From Marinomonas polaris DSM 16579 (GTDB lineage Bacteria; Pseudomonadota; Gammaproteobacteria; Pseudomonadales; Marinomonadaceae): a DNA stretch of 64,000 nucleotides. A program made the translations under genes and the position numbers. The stretch's first letter is position 1. Every line of letters starts with the position of its first letter. The stretch covers positions 186,001 through 250,000 of the forward strand of contig NZ_FQVF01000005.1 of NCBI RefSeq assembly GCF_900129155.1, written 5' to 3'. The notes under the pieces were generated by a model. It was not told where the DNA came from, searched no databases, and saw only the letters and a list, made by a program, of their open reading frames with translations. Shown here one piece after another: positions 35,340-45,164 of the stretch.

Positions 35340-35417
35340 AGGGGCCAGATCCCTTAAAAATAAGTGTTTGTTAATTTTCTCAATCCAGCTGGTGTTTAAG
35401 AGATCTGACCTCTTTAA
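35336..35417. repeat. REP-like inverted doublet (REPIN/MITE-like)
   Basis: Two 23-bp arms in opposite orientation, 35336-35358 (TTAAAGGGGCCAGATCCC, then TTAAA) and 35395-35417, agree at about 20 of 23 positions when one is reversed. They are 36 bp apart. The core AAAGGGG(T/C)CAGATC is the kind of sequence found near RAYT (Y1 transposase) genes, but no transposase is in the window. Each arm is itself partly palindromic, the usual REP form. Confidence 0.7.
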
Positions 35418-35440
35418 ACATGGATTGTTTTGCCTTATCT

Positions 35441-36244
35441 CTAACTTCTAGAAGGTAATGGCGATAATCCCCAATCTTCTTCTTTTGGTTCAGTAGCTAA
35501 GACTCTTGGGTTTTCCGACCAATGTATCAGGCTCATTTCCCCTGCGGTGGATTCTGTTAGTGCCGTGCAGTGTTCAACCCAGTCCCCATCGTTACAATAG
35601 AGAACATCGTCTTTGATGCGAAATGAAGCGAAGTGAATGTGTCCGCAGATGTAGCCATCGACTTTGTGGTTTTTAGCGGATTTTAGTGCGGCGGTTTCAA
35701 AGCGATCGATAAACTCTTTTGCCTTGCTGATATGGCTTTTTAAGTAGCCCGCCAATGACCAGTAAGGCAAGCCAACAAGGCGTCTCACGCCGTTGATCCA
35801 TTGATTCAGCGACAACATGAGTCCGTGGGCTTTATCGCCAATGGCGAGCATGAGAGGGCTGATTTTCACCATTTGATCGAATTCATCGCCGTGGCTGACA
35901 TAAAAGGTTCGGCCGTTGGCAGTTTTATGGCGAGCGTTGAGTTTTATCTCAATCCCAGAAAGCGTCTGGCCGGCGAATTGGCGGAAAAACGCATCATGAT
36001 TTCCCGGAATATAAATGACCTTGGTACCGGACTTTGCCATAGCGAGAATGCGTTCGACCACTTGATGATGAGCATCGACAAAATAAGCACGATGACGCAT
36101 TTCTTGTAGGTCGATAATATCTCCGACTAGATACAAGGTATCGGTTTTGATGCTTTGCAAAAAATCCAATAAATGCAACGCTTGGCAGGCTTTGGTGCCT
36201 AGATGAACGTCGGAAATAAATACGGATCGAAATGTGGTCTGCAT
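35441..36244 (-). CDS. LpxH-like metallophosphoesterase
   Basis: 267 residues. The calcineurin-type metal ligands are in place: SDVHLG (Asp12, His14), GDIIDL (Asp42), GNHD (82-84) and GHIH near 203, with HGDEFD between. The family is COG2908, which contains LpxH (UDP-2,3-diacylglucosamine hydrolase of lipid A synthesis). The extended middle section (MLSLNQWINGVRRL) puts it among the longer LpxH-like paralogues, so a lipid-A role is possible but unproven. It is a single gene, with a REP-like doublet downstream. Confidence 0.82.
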   Translation of the reverse strand: MQTTFRSVFISDVHLGTKACQALHLLDFLQSIKTDTLYLVGDIIDLQEMRHRAYFVDAHHQVVERILAMAKSGTKVIYIPGNHDAFFRQFAGQTLSGIEIKLNARHKTANGRTFYVSHGDEFDQMVKISPLMLAIGDKAHGLMLSLNQWINGVRRLVGLPYWSLAGYLKSHISKAKEFIDRFETAALKSAKNHKVDGYICGHIHFASFRIKDDVLYCNDGDWVEHCTALTESTAGEMSLIHWSENPRVLATEPKEEDWGLSPLPSRS

Positions 36245-36320
36245 AAGCGCCTCCTCTAGGGTCTATCTTAAAGATAAGGTGCTTATGTGACTGAGTTGTG
36301 AGGGCTTTGTGACAGTTAGG

Positions 36321-38105
36321 TCACAATACGCTTTCGCTTATTACCTCATCAGTATGTGTCGTTATATAAGGCTGCAGGTAAATATGATTGCCGCCTTGTT
36401 GCTTGGCCGATTTTTTTGCTTGAGCCGCTAGTTCTGCCACTTGGTGATGATTGGTACATTGTTTTGGGTTAGGGTGAACGACGCCAATAGCGAGGCTTAG
36501 AATTGGATGGAACATGGTATCGCCTTGGCGATTTTTCGTCCAAACACCACCTTCTTGTAAGGTGTCTGCAGAATAAAAACCTCTAACTTGTTGTTCGAAG
36601 ATTTCTAAAATGTTGTCGCATTGTTGTCGCCAATCTTGGTCGCCAAAGATCACTACAAAATCATCGCCACCAATATGCCCAATAAAATTATTATCGGGAT
36701 TAACCTGATTTTTGATTAAAGAACCAACCAGCTGAATCACTTCATCGCCTATCGAATAGCCGAAGAAGTCATTAAATGGTTTAAAGTCATTTAAATCAAA
36801 ATACGCCACGTAGAAGTTTTCGTTGGCTAATAAACGACGGCTGACTTCTCGATGAATCGGGACATTACCGGGCAATAAGGTTAGTGGATTGGAGTAGGTG
36901 GCATTTTGTATTTTTAGCTCGGTAATACGTTTTAATAGATCTCTTAGATGACCTGTGCCGATAAACTTGCCTTCTCGGACCACAATAATTTCGTTGTTAA
37001 GTGTGTCGGCTTCTTGGTTGGTCATCAAGGTGGAAACACTAGATAAGCTGACATTACTTTCGACAATTAGTACATCACTGCTGAGTAAATTGGTAACCGG
37101 TTTATGTTCGTACAAAGCGCGTCCATAAGGTGTAGAAAAAAGCTCATGCAGCTGATGTCTGCGAACCACACCGACAGGCTCGTTGTTGTGGTTTAGTACG
37201 GGAATAGCCACTAAGTCTGGTTGCTTTTTAAAGCATTGGGATGCGTCTTCTAATAAGCTGTTTTCTTGCAAGCTTGGTGTAGGACGACACAGTGTTTGTA
37301 CTGTTTCTGCATGATCCACTTGGAATTGCGAACGTCGCTGAGCTTGTTTTACCAGATAGGGATGAGTCGAAAAAGTAGGGTTTTCCACAGGACGCCCAAG
37401 AAAATAGCCTTGTCCTAGCGTGACGCCAATTTCAATGAGTTGGTCGAGTTCTTGCTGTGTTTCTATGCCTTCTGCAATGAGTATGCAATTTAGTCGCTGA
37501 GCAATGGTCAGAATCGAGCGGACAAACTCTCGTTTGATTTCGTCTTTGTCGATTCCTTTAATGAAATGTTTATCGACTTTGACTATGTCTGGCTGCAATT
37601 CAGACCAAAGCTGAAGGCCAGAATAACCGACACCAAGGTCATCAATGGCAACTTGAAAGCCCATTTTACGATAATGATCGACACTACTGCGCGGCAAGCC
37701 ATTATGGTCGTATGGATGCTGTTCAGAAAGCTCGATGACAATGTCTTTTTGATCCAATCCCAGCTCATTTAAAATCGCCAATGTCATACCAGACTGGTGA
37801 TCTGGTGACCCCAATAAAGAGGCGCTAACGTTCAAAAATAAGCGGCCTTTTAATTCGAGTTTGGCGAATTTTGATAGGGCTTTTTCACGGCAAAGTAACT
37901 CTAGTTTATGAAGTTTTCCTTCTTGCTGAGCCAGTGTAAATAATGGATCTGGAGAAAAAAGCGTGGAATTCATTGGGCCACGAGAAAGTGCTTCATGCCC
38001 ATATATTTCACCATTACTTAAATCGTAAATAGGTTGGAAGTATGGTGTGATTAATCCATTCGAAAGGATTTTCTCAAGTAGAGCATTATTGTCTATTTGG
38101 CTCAT
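36321..38105 (-). CDS. EAL-CBS-GGDEF cyclic-di-GMP protein
   Basis: 594 residues without membrane helices. The N-terminal EAL domain keeps the main metal and catalytic residues (EAL at 38-40, LFLNVSA, IVIELSE, AIDDLG, KVDKHF, IAEGIET, LGQGYFLG). A CBS pair follows (about 275-405). The C-terminal GGDEF domain has GGDDF at 479-483. The EAL part therefore looks like an active phosphodiesterase. The cyclase has a Glu-to-Asp change, which may lower or alter activity. The CBS pair could bind a nucleotide that sets the balance. The start has no close upstream partner, and it appears to be a single gene. Confidence 0.92.
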   Translation of the reverse strand: MSQIDNNALLEKILSNGLITPYFQPIYDLSNGEIYGHEALSRGPMNSTLFSPDPLFTLAQQEGKLHKLELLCREKALSKFAKLELKGRLFLNVSASLLGSPDHQSGMTLAILNELGLDQKDIVIELSEQHPYDHNGLPRSSVDHYRKMGFQVAIDDLGVGYSGLQLWSELQPDIVKVDKHFIKGIDKDEIKREFVRSILTIAQRLNCILIAEGIETQQELDQLIEIGVTLGQGYFLGRPVENPTFSTHPYLVKQAQRRSQFQVDHAETVQTLCRPTPSLQENSLLEDASQCFKKQPDLVAIPVLNHNNEPVGVVRRHQLHELFSTPYGRALYEHKPVTNLLSSDVLIVESNVSLSSVSTLMTNQEADTLNNEIIVVREGKFIGTGHLRDLLKRITELKIQNATYSNPLTLLPGNVPIHREVSRRLLANENFYVAYFDLNDFKPFNDFFGYSIGDEVIQLVGSLIKNQVNPDNNFIGHIGGDDFVVIFGDQDWRQQCDNILEIFEQQVRGFYSADTLQEGGVWTKNRQGDTMFHPILSLAIGVVHPNPKQCTNHHQVAELAAQAKKSAKQQGGNHIYLQPYITTHTDEVISESVL

Positions 38106-38430
38106 TTTCTCTCAGATACGTCTAGGTTAAAAAGGTGGCTAGAGCGATATTTTATGTCAAATTTATGACACTTTGATGACTTGGGTTGAGATGAAAATGC
38201 TTTGCTAAGGGAGGTGTTATCTAGACAAAAATTGAAGCCTTTTAAGGCTCTTTGTGAAGAGAAGCCCGTTACCGGATCGATTTCTTATTCTTGCCTTTCG
38301 ATCATCGGGAACATTGGGTTCTTTATCGTCGTGCTTTATTTGCTTTTATAACGGCTGTTGATTTATTAGCGACAACAACGGAAATAAACCAGTCAAATAC
38401 AGATGACGTAAAAGCTTTGTACTGAAAATA
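38106..38430. other. Intergenic region, nothing firm
   Basis: 325 bp between the EAL-GGDEF gene and the small RSP_7527-like gene. It holds a weak AGCCTTTTAAGGCT hairpin near 38241 and an unsupported short frame (see rejected items). I see no convincing terminator or promoter for the flanking minus-strand genes beyond AT-rich sequence. Confidence 0.5.
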
Positions 38431-38616
38431 TTAGTGCTGTGGTTGAGCTGATTTTAATGTACGGCCAGCAGTCAATTTTGCAAAGAATGCTTTAATGCTT
38501 GCTACGGCTTTTTTAGTTAATTCTGCGTAGTATGCACGACGCAATTCGTAAGCTTTTTCTACATAGTAATCAGCATCAAGGTTACCGAAAGCATCATATT
38601 TAAGATCGTTTTTCAT
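38431..38616 (-). CDS. Small protein of the RSP_7527 type
   Basis: 61 residues with AGGAG 7 bp before ATG, so translation is well supported. FGNLDADYYVEKAYELRRAYYAEL is the recurrent pattern of a family of very small proteins (RSP_7527 family) found in proteobacteria. The C-terminal half is Lys/Ala-rich and likely helical. It is cytosolic, with no known function. It stands alone before the PobR-type gene. Confidence 0.75.
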   Translation of the reverse strand: MKNDLKYDAFGNLDADYYVEKAYELRRAYYAELTKKAVASIKAFFAKLTAGRTLKSAQPQH

Positions 38617-38723
38617 AGTGATTCTCCTAAAAAAGTTCAGTCATATTTGACACTTGTTATTCTAGGTTCTGACCAATCATTCAGCAAACGATCAATTTTC
38701 AGCTAATAGGTTAGAAAAATTCA

Positions 38724-39614
38724 TCAAATGGATGGTTGATTGCTGAGGACTCTAAACTTCCCTGGTGGAATACCTGTGGATCGTTTGAAAAAACGCGAAA
38801 AATACCCCGGATCTTTAAAGCCTAAGTCGTAACTGATCTCCTCTACAGAACGTGCTGTATAGATAAGACTGCGCTTTGCTTCTAATAAAACGCGATCGTG
38901 AATTAAGTCTAATACGCTTTGGTTAAAGGTGGTTTTACTGAGCCTATTTAAGCGGCTGGTGGAGGAGCCTAACGCATCGGCATACTGATTGCTGCTCCAA
39001 TGCTCTCGGTAGTGTTTTTCGATCAGTTCTTTGAGTTGATGTGCATGACTGTTTTCTGTTTTGTTGGTGACATTGCTCTCGCCGTTAACATGTTGGCGAT
39101 GGAGCAGCAGCAAAATAGCTTTTATCAAGTATTCACTCATTAAAGCGCGACCTTCGCGTATAAACGAAGACTCACTTTCAAGCTGCTGAATGAGCGGCCA
39201 AAGCTCAGAGAACATATTGCGGTGGCCATTAAAGTCTATATAACAAGCCTGACTAAGCAATGGCTGGATAAATTTCGCTGCCTTTTCTTTGTAGGCATCT
39301 TCAAGCAAAGGCTCGGCGATACTGATGACTCGTCCATCGGTATCGGGTGCAAAACGAAAACCATGTACGACGCCAGCGGGAACAATAATCGCCCATGCAC
39401 CTTGTAGCTTGTGTTGTTGCTCGTCGAGCTGAACTTTTACTTCACCAGATTTTAAAATCAGAATTTGAAAAAGCTGAGCGTGCCGATGAGGGTTGATTTT
39501 CCAGCCTAAGTCACCGCTGCGAGATTCTATGTCTTCAATATGAAAAAACTCTGGGTCATTTATCCAGCTGGATTCGCCATAAAGTCCAAAGTGAGGAATG
39601 TTAGATTTCTGCAT
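38724..39614 (-). CDS. pobR: AraC-family regulator, PobR-type
   Basis: 296 residues: an N-terminal cupin (NPHRHAQLFQILILKSGEVKV, VPAGVVHGF), then a C-terminal AraC DNA-binding pair of helix-turn-helix motifs (SNQYADALGSSTSRLNRLSK and SVEEISYDLGFKDPGYFSRFFK). This type regulates pobA in pseudomonads and relatives in response to 4-hydroxybenzoate. It is divergent from pobA (297 bp between), where inverted repeats with GTAC cores lie. Assignment as PobR rests on the family and the position. Confidence 0.85.
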   Translation of the reverse strand: MQKSNIPHFGLYGESSWINDPEFFHIEDIESRSGDLGWKINPHRHAQLFQILILKSGEVKVQLDEQQHKLQGAWAIIVPAGVVHGFRFAPDTDGRVISIAEPLLEDAYKEKAAKFIQPLLSQACYIDFNGHRNMFSELWPLIQQLESESSFIREGRALMSEYLIKAILLLLHRQHVNGESNVTNKTENSHAHQLKELIEKHYREHWSSNQYADALGSSTSRLNRLSKTTFNQSVLDLIHDRVLLEAKRSLIYTARSVEEISYDLGFKDPGYFSRFFKRSTGIPPGKFRVLSNQPSI

Positions 39615-39781
39615 GTCGCTCTTCTTAATTTTTTATAAGTTACACAAATGTACTTTTTTAGTTGTTTGTTTCTATGAGTCTAAAATGTACAAATAGACGT
39701 ATATTTATAGGTTTTTATAAGCGAAAAGTGCCATAAAGTCATTTTAAATCGTGTTTTGGCTGCTAATTTAAAAAATCACCC

Positions 39782-39810
39782 ATGATCAAAAAGTACAATT
39801 TTTTGATCAT
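39782..39810. promoter_or_regulatory. Inverted repeats in the pobR-pobA interval
   Basis: ATGATCAAAAA (39782-39792) and TTTTTGATCAT (39800-39810) form a perfect 11-bp pair around GTACAAT. Further GTAC cores with flanking A/T runs lie near 39650 and 39690. Each is a candidate PobR site. Confidence 0.6.
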
Positions 39811-39859
39811 AAATTACCTAACGTATTATCCATTTATCTTCCATTATGTTGTCACTAGC

Positions 39860-41114
<1,255 letters not shown>

Positions 41115-41143
41115 GTGATAAGCACGGTCTTGTAGTAAAAAAT

Positions 41144-41177
41144 AGCGGCACGTAATCTTTATTACGGCCGCTTTTTC
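41144..41177. terminator. Bidirectional terminator between pobA and the SEC-C gene
   Basis: AGCGGC-A-CGTAAT pairs with ATTACG-GCCGCT (one bulged A) around CTTT, with A-run and T-run flanks. It serves convergent pobA and the SEC-C gene. Confidence 0.8.
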
Positions 41178-41200
41178 GTTTTATAAAGGGCTTGACTAGC

Positions 41201-41533
41201 TTAGCCGCAACACTTTTTGTATTTCTTATTGCTGCCACATGGACATGGGTCGTTACGTTGTGGTGCTTTTTCAACAATTTGAGGCACAGGTTTGTTAAGG
41301 GCTACGTCTAAAGGTGTAATGTCCTCAGGCATCTCACTGTCAATGCGAATCTCTGCAAATAAGCCGTTAGCGGCCAATATAGCGTTTATTTCATGCTCAC
41401 GCTCGGCACTTTGTACTTGCAAAATTAGCGGGTTTTCTTCGCTTCCAGATTTCACTTTAGGCTTAGGCTGATAATTGCCTAGGTTATGCTTGCCCATGAT
41501 ATCGGGTCTACCACGATAAAAGAATTTTGACAC
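41201..41533 (-). CDS. SEC-C metal-binding motif protein (PBPRA1643 type)
   Basis: 110 residues. The C-terminal [16 protein letters not shown] is a complete zinc-binding SEC-C motif like the tail of SecA. The N-terminal part ([22 protein letters not shown]) matches the small gammaproteobacterial SWIM/SEC-C family named after PBPRA1643. It has no known function. The motif usually binds zinc, and in SecA it contacts SecB or phospholipids; a link to secretion is not shown here. Confidence 0.85.
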   Translation of the reverse strand: MSKFFYRGRPDIMGKHNLGNYQPKPKVKSGSEENPLILQVQSAEREHEINAILAANGLFAEIRIDSEMPEDITPLDVALNKPVPQIVEKAPQRNDPCPCGSNKKYKKCCG

Positions 41534-41689
41534 AGGTGTTCCTAATGATATGTAAAACCACTCACAGCGAGTGGCTCAATGCAGCGCATTCTAACAGAAT
41601 TTAGAGTAGTTAGCGCGTATCTTTAATGTCGCCAAATAGCGTGTTTTCGCGTCGAGGTGAATTATTTTTTGTTGAGTATTTCCGGTGTT

Positions 41690-41921
41690 ATGACCTTGTA
41701 TAAAGTGATGAACCGTCTACAAAAAAAGATGGCCAAAATGTATCTCGACGTATTCAAATATTGGTATACGCCAAGTAAGACTAACGTGATTTTCATGGTG
41801 GTAATTAGGCAACCTATGAAGAGTTTATGAGTTTGAACTGAACTTCTACACAGACACTGAAGCGGCTCGTCGTATCATCGCTATGCAATACATTGTTTTA
41901 CCGTACAAAGATCTATCCTGA
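41690..41921 (+). pseudogene. Decayed second copy of pobA (C-terminal part)
   Basis: Several segments match the 3' third of pobA in the same order: a TLYKVM stretch (41693-41710), TTTTCATGGTGG (near 41790), GCAACCTATG and TTTATGAGT (near 41815). Then [18 protein letters not shown] and LPYKDLS run to a stop at 41921. Compared with intact pobA there is an internal deletion of about 48 bp after the CATGGTGG motif and a 1-bp deletion after ATGAGTT (near 41830) that shifts the frame. It begins 576 bp after the end of pobA. It looks like a remnant of a duplicated pobA. Confidence 0.8.
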
Positions 41922-42212
41922 GTCATAAAAAACGAATGAGTCTCATCAAAAATGAAAGTAATTTTTCTTGATGAGATATTTTTTTAAAAATAAATTTTAT
42001 TTATAAATATCAATTATATAGATGTTTTTTATGTTTTTTTTTAATAAATTTAATGAGTGTGTATTTTTATAAAATACGGTTGTTCTATCTAATTTTTCAA
42101 TGCCTTTCCTTCATAATCAATTACCTTTCTGAACAGTAGATTGCTAATCTGTTTTTTGATTAGTCAGTTTTTAAAAACTGAATACAATAATAAATCTACT
42201 TTGGAGTCGAAC

Positions 42213-43244
42213 ATGATAAAAATAATAAAGCACGCTGCCATAACGGTCGTTGCTGCTTCCGCTATTGTAAGTGCTCAGGCAAATGCATCGGCAGAATATA
42301 CATTGCGTTTCAGCCACTTCTTTCCTGAATTATCAGACCCAAGCCAAAAACTATTTATAAAATGGGCTGAGGCAGTTGAAGCAGAATCTAACGGACGTAT
42401 CGACGTTCAGATGTATCCTTCTAGTACATTGGCAAAACCACCAGCTCAGTATGATGCCGTGAAGAATAGCATTGCAGATGTGACCGTGACCGTTCAAGGC
42501 TACACAGCAAATCGTTTTCCGCTAACACAAATTGTTGAATTACCTGGTGTGTCGCAGAATGCAGCTCAAGGCTCTTGTGTTGTGCAGTCTTTGTACGATG
42601 AAGGCCTTATTTCTAATGAATACAGCCAAACCAAACCGCTATTTTTATTTACTCATGGACCAGGTGGTCTTCATACCACAAATAAAGAAATCAAAGTTCC
42701 TCAAGATTTAGAAGGCTTACGTATCCGTCGTCCAACTGCGGTGGTTGCAAAGTTGCTTGAAGGTCTAGGTGCGCAACCTGTTGGTATGCCGGCGCCAGAT
42801 GCTTATCAGTCCGCACAGCGCGGTGTAATTGATGGTGTTGCCTTACCGTGGGAAGGTGAATACACGTTCCGTCTAAATGAACTAACGCCTTATCACACTG
42901 AAGTTGGTGGTCTTTATACATTGGCTTTTGTCATGACGATAAATAAGTCTTTCTATAATCGTCTGCCTGCAGACCTTAAAAAAGTCATTGATCATAACTC
43001 TGGTATGGAGTGGTCTAAAAAAGCCGCTACCGTATTTGATGATTTAGATGCGAAAGGCCGTGCTCAAGCGATCGAAATGGGTCATAAAATTACTGTAATC
43101 GAAGATGGTGCTGAGAATCCATTGTGGAAGCCTGTTCTTTATCAAGCGACTGAAGAGTATTTGGATGAGCTGCAGAAGAAAGGTCTACCTTCTTACAAGG
43201 TCTATGCACGTGCAGTTGAGCTGTCCAAAACAGCGTGTAAATAA
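42213..43244 (+). CDS. TRAP transporter substrate-binding protein (DctP family)
   Basis: 343 residues with a signal peptide ending AQANA (about 24). Core motifs are RFSHFFPELSD, GGLHTTNKEIKVPQDLEGLRIRRPTAVVAK in two parts (Arg for the ligand carboxylate) and GVIDGVALPWEGEYT. ATG 42213 has GGAG 6 bp upstream; the longer frame to 42141 adds an implausible N-terminus. This sequence is unlike the first two receptors of the window, so its ligand differs. Its position beside pobA and the pobA remnant makes an aromatic acid such as 4-hydroxybenzoate a reasonable guess, not more. Confidence 0.9.
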   Translation: MIKIIKHAAITVVAASAIVSAQANASAEYTLRFSHFFPELSDPSQKLFIKWAEAVEAESNGRIDVQMYPSSTLAKPPAQYDAVKNSIADVTVTVQGYTANRFPLTQIVELPGVSQNAAQGSCVVQSLYDEGLISNEYSQTKPLFLFTHGPGGLHTTNKEIKVPQDLEGLRIRRPTAVVAKLLEGLGAQPVGMPAPDAYQSAQRGVIDGVALPWEGEYTFRLNELTPYHTEVGGLYTLAFVMTINKSFYNRLPADLKKVIDHNSGMEWSKKAATVFDDLDAKGRAQAIEMGHKITVIEDGAENPLWKPVLYQATEEYLDELQKKGLPSYKVYARAVELSKTACK

Positions 43245-43291
43245 AAGCTGTTTAGATATTTAAGCAAAGTAGTGGTAGTTGGAGAGAGTTA

Positions 43292-43801
43292 ATGAAAGCA
43301 ATAGCTCGAATAATAGAGCGTATCACGCATGGAATGCACTTACTGGGCGGTTTTTTCTTAATCGCTATGATGGTGGTTACCTTGTTTGATGTTTTCACTC
43401 GAGGTTTGTTTACTATAACGGACGGTGCCGTGGACTGGACCATTCTTGGTGGCATTGAGATGGTGAAATACAGTCTGTTGTTTACAGTACTCTTCATTCT
43501 GCCGCATTCGGTCAGCCGTTCGCAGGTCATTGTTGACCTGTTTACGGAGCGACTATCAAGCAAAGCAAAAAATAGATTAGAAGCTGTTTATATTCTTTGT
43601 TTTGGTTTAATGGGAGTCGGCATGAGCTATGGCTTTTATCATTTGGTAGAAGAAGCGGCGATGAGCTATGAAACGACCCAAGATCTATTGATTCCATTGA
43701 CGTATTTTTATGCGGTGGCTTGTTTTGCGACTGCTATGCTAGCTGTTTCCGCAGTGGCGTACACGTCTCGACTATTATTTTGTGAGAAGGCTGAGTCATG
43801 A
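43292..43801 (+). CDS. TRAP transporter small permease (DctQ family)
   Basis: 169 residues with four helices. The DctQ pattern is VTLFDVFTRGLFTITDGAVDWT (in parts) and SRSQVIVDLFTERLSSKAK. Its stop overlaps the next ATG by 4 bp (ATGA), so it is translationally coupled to the large subunit, and it is 47 bp after the receptor gene. Confidence 0.9.
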   Translation: MKAIARIIERITHGMHLLGGFFLIAMMVVTLFDVFTRGLFTITDGAVDWTILGGIEMVKYSLLFTVLFILPHSVSRSQVIVDLFTERLSSKAKNRLEAVYILCFGLMGVGMSYGFYHLVEEAAMSYETTQDLLIPLTYFYAVACFATAMLAVSAVAYTSRLLFCEKAES

Positions 43802-45084
43802 GTACTTCAATGATTGGTATGGTTTGCATTGCGGCCATGTTGTTGTTAATTGCGCTACGAGCGCCTGTTGCTTTAACGATGGCATTAGCTGGTTTTGTTG
43901 GTTTTGGTTGGATTGTAGCTTTTGATCCAGCGGTTTCTATTCTTGCTAGTGGTCCATTTGAAACTTTGTCAAATTACAGTTTTAGTCCTATTCCCATGTT
44001 TATTCTTATGGGGGTGTTCGCTTCAAAGTCGGGGATGTCGCAAGAACTGTTCCAAGGCGCGCGAGCTATGTTTGGTAGCTGGCGTGGCGGGATGGGATTG
44101 GCTGCGGTAACTTCGTGCGGTATTTTTTCAGCTATTTCTGGTTCCTCTATGGCAACTGCAGCGAGTATGTCGCGAGTGGCTTTACCTGAAATGGAAAAGA
44201 ACGGTTATGCACCAACATTAGCAACAGGAGTGTTAGCGGCGGGTGGAACATTAGGTATCATGATACCGCCTTCTATCGCTCTGTTATTATATGCTTTGAT
44301 TACCGAGCAATCTGTCGGAGCTATGTTTATTGCAGGTGTGATTCCTGGGTTACTTGGATTGGTGATGTATGGACTTACTGTCGCTGTTTTAGTTACTGTC
44401 TTTCCAAATATAGCTCAACCAGGTAAGGCGACAACGTTAAAAGAAAAGTTCTTGGGGCTTAAAGGCTTAGTTCCTTTTACCGGTGTTTTTGTATTCATTA
44501 TCGGCGGTATTTATACTGGATGGTTTACGCCGACTGAAGCATCTGCAGTGGGGGCTGGGGCAACGTTGTCTATCGCTCTGGTACGAGGTATGCGCTTCGC
44601 ACAATTTAAAGAAGCAGTTGGCGAAACCCTGATTATGTCTGCAATGATTTTCTTTATGATCATTGGTGCGGAGATTTTTGGCTACTTCCTTTCAGTGTCA
44701 CGCATTTCTTTTGCTTTGGTTGAGTATGTTGATAGCCTTCATTTAGGACCTTATATGGTTCTATTCTGTGTCTTGATTTTGTTTATGCTGCTAGGTTGCG
44801 TTATGGACAGTATTGCGATGCTGTTGTTGACTGTTCCAGTAGTGTATCCACTGATTGAGGCTGCAGGTTTTGATCCTATTTGGTTTGGTATCGTCGCTGT
44901 TATTACCGTGGAACTTGGCTTAATTACGCCGCCCGTTGGTATGAATGTCTTCGTTATTAAATCCGTTGCCCCGCATATTTCTATTGGAGATATGTACAAA
45001 GGGGTGATGCCATTTGTTATCTCTGACTTACTGCGTCTAGCGCTTATTGTGGCCTTCCCAGTATTGGCTGTTGGCTTGCTATAG
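43798..45084 (+). CDS. TRAP transporter large permease (DctM family)
   Basis: 428 residues and about 12 helices. The family features are AISGSSMATAASMSRVALPEM, GTLGIMIPPSIALLLYAL and LITPPVGMNVFVIKSVAP. It forms the transport complex with the DctQ just before it. A strong terminator follows 13 bp after the stop. Confidence 0.93.
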   Translation: MSTSMIGMVCIAAMLLLIALRAPVALTMALAGFVGFGWIVAFDPAVSILASGPFETLSNYSFSPIPMFILMGVFASKSGMSQELFQGARAMFGSWRGGMGLAAVTSCGIFSAISGSSMATAASMSRVALPEMEKNGYAPTLATGVLAAGGTLGIMIPPSIALLLYALITEQSVGAMFIAGVIPGLLGLVMYGLTVAVLVTVFPNIAQPGKATTLKEKFLGLKGLVPFTGVFVFIIGGIYTGWFTPTEASAVGAGATLSIALVRGMRFAQFKEAVGETLIMSAMIFFMIIGAEIFGYFLSVSRISFALVEYVDSLHLGPYMVLFCVLILFMLLGCVMDSIAMLLLTVPVVYPLIEAAGFDPIWFGIVAVITVELGLITPPVGMNVFVIKSVAPHISIGDMYKGVMPFVISDLLRLALIVAFPVLAVGLL

Positions 45085-45097
45085 ACGGTGTTTGAAT

Positions 45098-45127
45098 AAA
45101 AAACGGCTCAAAATTGAGCCGTTTTTT
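45098..45127. terminator. Bidirectional rho-independent terminator
   Basis: AAAAAACGGCTC pairs with GAGCCGTTTTTT around 6 nt, giving a strong terminator in both directions between the TRAP operon and the convergent lipoprotein operon. Confidence 0.9.
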
Positions 45128-45164
45128 ATGTCGCTTTAGTTGTCTTATTCAATGAATAAATATA

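Noticed and set aside
38214..38351. 45-codon frame ending in a hydrophobic stretch, plus strand
   Set aside because: The GTG start overlaps its own GGAG site, so initiation is not credible. The tail looks membrane-like by chance in AT-rich DNA.
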